Shown here: piece by piece, positions 6,315-13,052 of the stretch
How positions within the stretch are numbered: position 1 is the stretch's first letter
Layout: each line of letters starts with the position of its first letter
NCBI GenBank assembly: GCA_016285335.1
Contig: JAEEQO010000057.1
Coordinates: 1 to 14,741, forward strand
DNA length: 14,741 nt
Reading direction: 5' to 3'
Source of the DNA: Victivallales bacterium
GTDB lineage: Bacteria; Verrucomicrobiota; Lentisphaeria; Victivallales; UBA1829
Program-made: the position numbers and the translations under genes
Notes under the pieces: generated by a model
What the model was told of the DNA's origin: nothing
Database searches by the model: none
The model's input: the letters and a program-made list of their open reading frames with translations, nothing else

Positions 6315-8468
6315 TCAGGCGTGCTTCATGCGGCCGAAGAGGTTGCCGTATTTCTTCAGGTTCAGCGACTCGACGAACGACGCGATCTTGGTCGTGGTGG
6401 AGCACGGGTCGATGGAGGCGTCCATGCAGTCGCCCTCCAGCGCCAGCAGCGGCAGTCCGATCTCCTCGAGTTCCTCGCGCAGAAGCTTCGTGAACGGGCG
6501 GTCGGCAAGGCTGCACCGTCCGAACCCGTGCGTGTACAGGATGCAGCCGGTGAACTTCGCCTTCGCGGAGATGTCCTTCACGTACTTCACGCGCAGCTTC
6601 GGGTCCAGGAATCCGGTCGTGAGGAGCTTTTTCGCGAGCGATTCGAACGGATGTTTCGGGTCGAGTTCGCCCCAGCCGACGAAGTTCGTCTCTTCGAACA
6701 CGATCGGGGCGTTGCAGACGGTCTCGATGTAGTCAAGGTGCTTGGAGTCGTAGAACGGCGGCAGGTGAAGCCAGAGCAGGCGGTGCGTGTCATTGATGGA
6801 ATAGCGTTTCTCCGCCCATTCCTTCTTCTGCAGCAGTTCCTCGTAGTAGGTCTTCTGGATGTCGACGAGCTCCTGCGTGCCCCAGAGCTGGCTGAAGATG
6901 GCGGCGTTGTAGACCGCCTCCGAGCCGCGGATCAGCGGCGGCGAGGTCCAGCGCAGCTCGTTGCATTTGCGCGAATAGTCCGCCGCGAGGTTGGACAGCA
7001 CGCACGCCTCTTCCAGACGGGCTGGGTCGAGCTTGTAGCCGAACGCCTTTTCCATCTGCTCCACGGATTCGCGCAGACCGTCCGCGATCTGGCCGATCGC
7101 ATTGGTGTTCGTGAGGTTGATCGGGGTGTGGAGCGAGAAGAAACGGTCCTCGAATCCGTAGGTGCGGGCGAGGTCGGCGAAGATGCGCTCGCCCTGCTGG
7201 CACGGCTGGCTGGTGGAGACCGCGAAATCCGGTTTCTGCAAGGGCAGGCCCTCCAGCACGCGCAGGAATGTGCATGTCTGCTGGTCGAATCCCTTGCGCG
7301 CCGCGGCGTCGAGCGCCGCCTTTACGCGCTTGGTGCTGCGTCCGAACAGCGCCGCGTATGTTTCGAGCGTCAGAGTGCGGGCGCCGAACGCGTTCAGGAT
7401 CTCGGTCGGGAAGAAGAGGTTGCGCCAGACGGTCGGCCGCCCATCGTCTTTTCCGCCGGAGAGGAATGCCCGTTTGTTGCTTGCCACGCGCATGGCGGTG
7501 GATTTCTGGCGGGTCGGTTCGTACTGGACCGGGTCCGGATCGAGCTTGCCGCGGAGCTTGCTGTATTCCAGCGCGAGGACGGCCGCGCCGAGCGCGCCCA
7601 TGACGTTGTGGAACTCGGGGATGATGATCTCGCACCCGGTGATCTCCTTCATGAAATACGCCACGGCGTGATTCGATGCCACGCCGCCCTGGAACAGGAT
7701 CGGATGCGTCGGATCGTGGTGCATCAGCATCTGCCCGACGCCGTTCAGGATCGTGCGGGCCTGCGCGCGGCATGCGCCGGCGAGAAGGTCGCCCATCGGG
7801 ATGCGGTTCTTGAATTTGTTGATGGAGGTGGCGGAGAGCACGGCGCAGACGGAGCTGAACTCGGTCTTCGCGTCGTAGTTCACTTTGTCTGCCATTTCCT
7901 CGACCGGGATGCCGAGCTTGGCGGCCACGCTGTCGAGGTAGCTGCCGGTGCCCGCGGCGCATACGCCGGACATCATGGAGACCCACATGCCCATCTTGTG
8001 GTTGAAGACCATGCACTTGCTGTCCTGCCCGCCGCAGTCGATGATCGCGTCCACGTTCGGGTAGTAGCGTTTCGCCCCGGCCACGTGGGCGGAGACTTCG
8101 CTGACCTGGAAATCGTACGGGATGAAGCGCTTCGTATCCTCCACGATCTGGCTGCCGGTCACGACCGTGCAGGCGATGTCCCCGGCGGTGATGCCGGAGT
8201 CAAGCGCGGCTTTCGCGACCTCGGAGGTCGTCTCGCATGTGATGTTTCCGGCGTTCAGTCCGGCTTCGGAGAAGAACGTCGCCAGGGTCTTCTTCAGTGC
8301 GCCCATGTTGCAGCGACCGCACGAAGTGCAGCGCCCTGTGCAGGAAAGCTGGCCGGAGTCGACGGGCTTCGTGCGCTGATAGGTCGTATGGACCACGCGT
8401 CCCTTGTCGGTGATGACCACCGCCTTGAACGTCGTGGACCCTATGTCTATCCCGAGGTAGTATTTCAT
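6315..8468 (-). CDS. Fused acyl-CoA dehydratase activase (BcrAD/BadFG type) and 2-hydroxyacyl-CoA dehydratase D-like protein
   Basis: Encodes 717 residues joining two partners that are usually separate. Residues 1-305 are an ASKHA-fold ATPase of the BadF/BadG/BcrA/BcrD/HgdC family: GIDIGSTTFKAV at 6-17, IIDCGGQDSK at 142-151, GVCAAGTGSYLD at 168-179 and SSVCAV at 205-210, with Cys170 and Cys208 at the positions that bridge the activase [4Fe-4S] cluster between subunits. FQGGVASN at 259-266 is the second phosphate region. Residues 345-710 resemble HgdB/BcrB-type dehydratase subunits, with candidate cluster cysteines at 399, 423, 585, 642, 652, 681 and 689. An unusual insert holds C43, C47, C50 and C53 (CX3CX2CX2C). 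Such systems use ATP to inject low-potential electrons for difficult reductions or radical dehydrations and are oxygen-sensitive. The substrate is unknown: no CoA-transferase or other pathway gene is adjacent. Monocistronic, own promoter, ribosome binding site GGAG. It could instead be a double-cubane-type reductase. Confidence 0.85.
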   Translation of the reverse strand: MKYYLGIDIGSTTFKAVVITDKGRVVHTTYQRTKPVDSGQLSCTGRCTSCGRCNMGALKKTLATFFSEAGLNAGNITCETTSEVAKAALDSGITAGDIACTVVTGSQIVEDTKRFIPYDFQVSEVSAHVAGAKRYYPNVDAIIDCGGQDSKCMVFNHKMGMWVSMMSGVCAAGTGSYLDSVAAKLGIPVEEMADKVNYDAKTEFSSVCAVLSATSINKFKNRIPMGDLLAGACRAQARTILNGVGQMLMHHDPTHPILFQGGVASNHAVAYFMKEITGCEIIIPEFHNVMGALGAAVLALEYSKLRGKLDPDPVQYEPTRQKSTAMRVASNKRAFLSGGKDDGRPTVWRNLFFPTEILNAFGARTLTLETYAALFGRSTKRVKAALDAAARKGFDQQTCTFLRVLEGLPLQKPDFAVSTSQPCQQGERIFADLARTYGFEDRFFSLHTPINLTNTNAIGQIADGLRESVEQMEKAFGYKLDPARLEEACVLSNLAADYSRKCNELRWTSPPLIRGSEAVYNAAIFSQLWGTQELVDIQKTYYEELLQKKEWAEKRYSINDTHRLLWLHLPPFYDSKHLDYIETVCNAPIVFEETNFVGWGELDPKHPFESLAKKLLTTGFLDPKLRVKYVKDISAKAKFTGCILYTHGFGRCSLADRPFTKLLREELEEIGLPLLALEGDCMDASIDPCSTTTKIASFVESLNLKKYGNLFGRMKHA

Positions 8469-8511
8469 GGAATGCTCCGTGTCAGTCGATTGATATAAAA
8501 CTATCCAATAT

Positions 8512-8540
8512 AATATACCATGTTATTACCACATTTTCAA
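8512..8540 (-). promoter_or_regulatory. Promoter of the activase/dehydratase gene
   Basis: On the minus strand TTGAAA (8535-8540) is followed after 17 bases by TATATT (8512-8517). It predicts a leader of about 35-40 nt ending in CGGAG before the ATG at 8468. The surrounding 8470-8580 stretch is markedly AT-rich. Upstream toward the yggS-like stop (8638) there is only a 5-bp hairpin (CTGTG/CACAG, 8594-8610) without a T-run, so I see no convincing terminator for the preceding operon. Confidence 0.75.
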
Positions 8541-8637
8541 TCAAAAACGAAAACAAATGACAATTCCGCACCGTTTTTTAGGATTGCCGCATGCTGTGTG
8601 AAAGGCACAGGACGGGCGGGAGCGGGAGAACGTTCTG

Positions 8638-9336
8638 TTAATTGTGCTGCGGATAGGTCCTGCCGCCGAAGATGGCGGTGCCGATGCGGACGATGGTCGC
8701 GCCCTCGGCGATGGCTTCGCGGAAATCGCCGCTCATGCCCATGGAGAGTTCGGGCAGCTTGATGCCGAATTCACGTTCGAGCGCATCCCGGCGGGTGCGG
8801 AGGGCGGCGAACACGCGGTGGAGCGCGGCTTCGTCGGAGTCGAGCGGGGCCATGGTCATGAGGCCGCGGAGCGTGATGCCGGGGAGCGTGAGCGCGGCTT
8901 CCAGCGAGGCGCGGAGTTCGTCGTCCGAACGGAATCCGGTCTTGTTCTCCTCGCCGGAATTGACCTCGAACAGGATGTTGACGGTCTTCCCAAGCGAATC
9001 GGCAGCGGCGGAGATCTTCCGCACGAGCTTTTCGGAATCGACGGAATGGATCCAGCTTGCGAGCGCTGCAGCCTTCGCGGCTTTGTTCGACTGAAGCGAG
9101 CCGATGAGGTGCCATTCGATTTCGCCGGGCAGGGAGGGGACCTTCGAGGCGAGTTCCTGCACGCGGTTCTCGCCGAAACAGGTCTGGCCGCATGCGAATG
9201 CCTCGGCGACGTCTTCGGCAGGGAAGGTCTTGGAGACGGCGAGGAGACGGACGGAACCGGCGGGGCGTCCCGCGGCGGCTTCGGCTTCGGCGATCTGCGC
9301 CCGGACGGATTCGAGGTGGTCGCGAATGGTATTCAT
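8638..9336 (-). CDS. yggS: YggS/PROSC-family PLP homeostasis protein
   Basis: Cytosolic pyridoxal-phosphate-binding protein of the YggS/PLPBP family, a single-domain alanine-racemase-fold protein thought to buffer PLP and protect amino-acid homeostasis; no enzymatic activity is firmly established. The 232 residues (typical length) contain LLAVSKTFP with the PLP lysine at residue 36, the same number as in E. coli. They also contain FGENRVQE, WHLIGSLQSNKA, SVDSEKL, GLMTMAP and the C-terminal LSMGMSGDFREAI followed by VRIGTAIFG that holds the phosphate. The start at 9336 (MNTIRDHL) fits the family N-terminus. The frame is open further upstream but that part is Arg/Pro/Ser-rich and overlaps the exonuclease gene. 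The ATG is one base after the exonuclease stop (TGACATG), so translation is probably coupled. Last gene of the gpmI-exonuclease-yggS unit. Confidence 0.95.
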   Translation of the reverse strand: MNTIRDHLESVRAQIAEAEAAAGRPAGSVRLLAVSKTFPAEDVAEAFACGQTCFGENRVQELASKVPSLPGEIEWHLIGSLQSNKAAKAAALASWIHSVDSEKLVRKISAAADSLGKTVNILFEVNSGEENKTGFRSDDELRASLEAALTLPGITLRGLMTMAPLDSDEAALHRVFAALRTRRDALEREFGIKLPELSMGMSGDFREAIAEGATIVRIGTAIFGGRTYPQHN

Positions 9337-9337
9337 G

Positions 9338-10336
9338 TCAGAAATCGAACTCCATTTGGTCGGATTCGGGCTTCTTCTGCGCTTTGTCTTCTGGCTTCTC
9401 TGGCTCTTTTGCGGGGGAGGGCGCGGCGAACAAGTCGTCGGAGTCATCGTCGAACGCCGTTTCCGGCGCGATCTTGTCGATGTCGCGGAGAATGCTGTTC
9501 AAATCGAGCTTCGCGGCGAGCTCCCGGATGCGGCGGAAATCGGGCTGGCGGCGCACGAGCATGGCGTCGGACCAGCTTGCGCCCGCCGGAGGTTCGCGGA
9601 GCAGGCGGACCAGCGCCTGGTTCTTGCGGAGCTTTTCCGCGCCGTCGACGAGCTTGGCGCGGAGCGTTTCGCTGGCGACGGCGGCGGGGTTCGCGAGGAT
9701 GGCGTCGATGGATCCGCATTCGGAAATGAGCTTGGCGGCCGTCTTCGGGCCCACGCCCTCGATGCCGGGGATGTTGTCCGCGGCATCGCCCACGAGCGCG
9801 AGATAGTCGATGATGCCGGACGGCGGCACGCCGAATTTCTTCAGCACGGCGGCTTCGTCGCGCAGCTCGAATCCGGCTCCCGTGTGGGACGGGATCAGCA
9901 TGGCGACGCGGCTGTTGACGAGCTGGGCGAGGTCCTTGTCCGCCGAGACGATGCGGATTTCCCGCTCGGAAAACGCGTTCGCGAGCGCGGAGATCAGGTC
10001 GTCGGCCTCCCACGCCTGCTGCTGGAAGACCGGCCAGCCGAACGCGTCGATCAGGTCGCGGATGATCGGGACCTGTGCGTTGAGGTCGGGCGGCGCGGGC
10101 GGACGGTTCGCCTTGTAGTCCGGGGCGAGTTCGAGCCTGTGCGCGGGTTTCCCGAGGTCGAAGACGAACGCGCCGTCGAACGCGTCGGCGGGGTAGTCAG
10201 CGTTGAGCTTGAGCAGGAACTTCGCCATTGCGAAGACCGCGTTGGTCGGCGTGCCGTCGTGGGACGTGAGCACGCGGACCGCGAAGTAGCCGCGGAAGAT
10301 CTGCGCGTAGGAGTCGATCAGGATGAGGGAGCGCAT
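9338..10336 (-). CDS. Stand-alone 5'-3' exonuclease (PolA N-terminal/FEN-type nuclease)
   Basis: The 332-residue product matches the 5'-nuclease domain of DNA polymerase I without the polymerase. This class removes RNA primers and cuts 5' flaps during Okazaki fragment maturation and repair. Metal-binding acidic residues are visible: Asp8 in LILIDSY, Asp60, the cluster E110-A-D112-D113, SADKD at 131-135, and Asp184/Asp187 in LVGDAADNIPGIEGVGPKTA, which begins the helix-3-turn-helix DNA-binding element (about 183-204). YKANRPP at 74-80 is the usual substrate-arch region. After about residue 292 the chain becomes acidic and Pro/Lys-rich, apparently disordered, and ends in QMEFDF, which resembles a sliding-clamp-binding motif. 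The start MRSLILIDSY matches the family although no Shine-Dalgarno is visible. It lies 116 bp after gpmI and runs directly into yggS. I cannot tell it from ExoIX/YpcP-like proteins by eye. Confidence 0.9.
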   Translation of the reverse strand: MRSLILIDSYAQIFRGYFAVRVLTSHDGTPTNAVFAMAKFLLKLNADYPADAFDGAFVFDLGKPAHRLELAPDYKANRPPAPPDLNAQVPIIRDLIDAFGWPVFQQQAWEADDLISALANAFSEREIRIVSADKDLAQLVNSRVAMLIPSHTGAGFELRDEAAVLKKFGVPPSGIIDYLALVGDAADNIPGIEGVGPKTAAKLISECGSIDAILANPAAVASETLRAKLVDGAEKLRKNQALVRLLREPPAGASWSDAMLVRRQPDFRRIRELAAKLDLNSILRDIDKIAPETAFDDDSDDLFAAPSPAKEPEKPEDKAQKKPESDQMEFDF

Positions 10337-10391
10337 GGGGGAAAACGACGACGGGCGGACAGAGGATTGTTTGATGGGGAAACGAGGTTGC

Positions 10392-10412
10392 TTCCGGGGC
10401 AGGGGACCGGAA
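10392..10412 (-). other. Hairpin between gpmI and the exonuclease gene
   Basis: TTCCGG (10392-10397) and CCGGAA (10407-10412) form a perfect 6-bp stem around a 9-base loop in the 116-bp gap (10337-10452). On the minus strand it is followed only by a mixed sequence with a short TTT, so it is at best a weak attenuator or processing site. I see no clear promoter in this gap, so the exonuclease and yggS are probably transcribed from the gpmI promoter. Confidence 0.3.
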
Positions 10413-10452
10413 GATCGTGAAGTCTCCCGGTTTACCCCGGATTCGCAGTAAA

Positions 10453-12102
<1,650 letters not shown>

Positions 12103-12182
12103 GGGAAATCTCCTGGTGATGTGCCGCCGCGTCCGGAACGGGCGGGCAGGTTGTGTTTCGGATGAAAACGTTATAACCTATT

Positions 12183-12211
12183 AATATATCACGCGAGGCG
12201 GGCCGATGCAA
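12183..12211 (-). promoter_or_regulatory. Promoter of gpmI
   Basis: On the minus strand TTGCAT (12206-12211) is followed after 17 bases by TATATT (12183-12188). It predicts a leader of about 70-75 nt before the gpmI ATG (12102). It is back-to-back with the rpsO promoter; the two -35 boxes are about 50 bp apart. Confidence 0.7.
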
Positions 12212-12241
12212 GCGGGAAGGCGGAAACGGACGAAAAATGGC

Positions 12242-12288
12242 AAAAAAAAACGAAAGGGACTTGCATTTTCCGAAAAGGCATGTATCTT
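12242..12288 (+). promoter_or_regulatory. Promoter of rpsO with a possible UP element
   Basis: TTGCAT (12261-12266) and TATCTT (12283-12288) are separated by 16 bases. A run of nine A (12242-12250) lies directly upstream of the -35 box, where an UP element contacting the RNA polymerase alpha subunit would be expected and would suit a ribosomal protein gene. The predicted leader is about 45 nt and ends in AGGA nine bases before the rpsO ATG. Confidence 0.6.
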
Positions 12289-12338
12289 AAATGGATAAAA
12301 TTTCGTTTTAATCCCCGAATATACAGGAATGAAACTCA

Positions 12339-12608
12339 ATGGAAAAAGAAACTAAAACCGCGATCATGCAGAAATACGCCCGCCACGAGGGCGACGTCGG
12401 GTCCCCCGAGGTCCAGATTGCCGTGCTCAGCGGCAAGATCGCCGAACTCACCGACCACATGCGTTCCCACAAGAAGGACAACAGCTCCCGTTTCGGTCTC
12501 ATGGCCATGGTCAACCGCCGCAAACGCCTGCTGAAGTACCTCTCCAAAGAGAACCACGAGCGCTATCTCTCCCTCGCCGCCGAGCTCGGCATCCGCGGCC
12601 AGAAGTGA
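12339..12608 (+). CDS. rpsO: 30S ribosomal protein S15
   Basis: Primary 16S rRNA-binding protein of the small-subunit platform. It has 89 residues, the family's standard length. The characteristic segments are GDVGSPEVQIAVLSGKI at about 18-34, the LTDHMRSHKKDNSSR turn that touches rRNA at about 37-51, and the basic FGLMAMVNRRKRLLKYL helix at about 52-68. All four helices of the fold appear intact. AGGA lies nine bases upstream of the ATG. It is followed by a strong stem-loop and then pnp on the same strand, the conserved bacterial rpsO-pnp pair. In E. coli S15 represses its own translation through a leader pseudoknot. The roughly 45-nt leader here is short, and I do not see a clear equivalent. 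Confidence 0.98.
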   Translation: MEKETKTAIMQKYARHEGDVGSPEVQIAVLSGKIAELTDHMRSHKKDNSSRFGLMAMVNRRKRLLKYLSKENHERYLSLAAELGIRGQK

Positions 12609-12638
12609 TCGCACACCGCTCTTTGAATCGAATCGCGC

Positions 12639-12685
12639 AAATGGTTGTGTTCCCGGCTTGAACCGGGGACGCGGCCATTTTGTGT
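12639..12685 (+). terminator. Stem-loop terminator (or RNase III site) after rpsO
   Basis: Bases 12639-12656 pair completely with 12663-12680: 18 consecutive pairs, four of them G-U, capped by the 6-base loop CTTGAA. The stem runs into TTTTGTGTATT. It starts 30 bases after the rpsO stop. A stem this long with a moderate T-tract fits an intrinsic terminator with partial read-through into pnp. It would also be a good double-stranded RNase III substrate, as known for the rpsO-pnp junction in E. coli. Confidence 0.7.
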
Positions 12686-12695
12686 ATTACAGCTC

Positions 12696-12723
12696 TTTAC
12701 ATCTTAACCAGAATCCGTATTTG
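12696..12723 (+). promoter_or_regulatory. Candidate promoter of pnp
   Basis: TTTACA (12696-12701) and TATTTG (12718-12723) are 16 bases apart, just past the rpsO stem-loop. The -10 match is poor. The placement parallels the separate pnp promoter of E. coli and would give a leader of about 320 nt. Confidence 0.4.
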
Positions 12724-12970
12724 CCGCGTGCATAACCCCGCCGGTTTCCCGGCAGGAACGCGGCAGACACCCAATCCAAACCCGCCGACAGGAGCCCCGC
12801 TCACCTGCTCCGTTCGAACCTCAAGCGAAAACGAAGCGTCCGCGAGCCCTGAAACTGAATGGATGCACCTTTCTTTCGACGGCGGCCGGTGTGGAACGGA
12901 CGTTATCAGCTCCCGACATGGACAAAATGATCCCGGTCCGGGCGCGGAGGCTGATACCGCGGTTCCACGC
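12722..12970 (+). promoter_or_regulatory. Structured 5' leader of pnp
   Basis: The 444-bp rpsO-pnp gap (12609-13052) holds no convincing gene but several strong inverted repeats. Element A: TGCCGCGT (12722-12729) pairs perfectly with ACGCGGCA (12758-12765) and encloses a GCCGG/CCGGC hairpin (12740-12753). Element B: GGAGC (12791-12795) with GCTCC (12807-12811). Element C: 12889-12897 pairs with 12962-12970 (9 bp, one G-U). Inside it TATCAGC (12904-12910) pairs with GCTGATA (12950-12956), extended by TCC/GGA across a one-base bulge, with a small CCCG/CGGG hairpin at 12932-12942. CGTCCG (12837-12842) could instead pair with CGGACG (12897-12902) and compete with element C. No T-run follows any stem. 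In E. coli the pnp leader is cut by RNase III and used for PNPase autoregulation; a similar role is my inference. Confidence 0.55.
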
Positions 12971-13016
12971 GGGCAACCGACCGTAAGTTCATAATCCATT
13001 CGGGGACATGCAGGCT

Positions 13017-13044
13017 CCTGAGGCAAAAACCACCTCAAGGAGGT
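13017..13044 (+). promoter_or_regulatory. Perfect Shine-Dalgarno of pnp inside competing hairpins
   Basis: AAGGAGGT (13037-13044) is a full match to the anti-Shine-Dalgarno sequence, eight bases before the pnp ATG, and fixes the start at 13053. Two hairpins involve it. ACCTC (13032-13036) can pair with GAGGT (13040-13044) across a 3-base loop, hiding the site. TGAGG (13019-13023) can instead pair with CCTCA (13033-13037), removing the occluding strand. The two are mutually exclusive and could form a translational switch. Confidence 0.6.
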
Positions 13045-13052
13045 ACATCATC

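Noticed and set aside
6297..8498. 733-codon open frame on the plus strand
   Set aside because: It is antisense to the activase fusion, whose motifs are unmistakable; the composition is biased and no domain is recognisable.
8594..8610. CTGTG/CACAG hairpin as a terminator after yggS
   Set aside because: The stem is only five pairs, with no T-run following on the minus strand.
12805..12830. GTTCGAACC resembling a tRNA T-arm loop
   Set aside because: The flanking bases do not form a T stem, and no acceptor or anticodon arms can be drawn on either strand.
12680..12994. 104-codon open frame on the plus strand in the rpsO-pnp gap
   Set aside because: There is no ribosome binding site, the composition is Pro/Ser/Thr-rich and random-looking, and it overlaps strong inverted repeats better explained as an RNA leader.
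12985..13000. CATAAT near 12991 as a -10 box for pnp
   Set aside because: No -35-like hexamer lies at suitable spacing, and there is no extended -10 TG.
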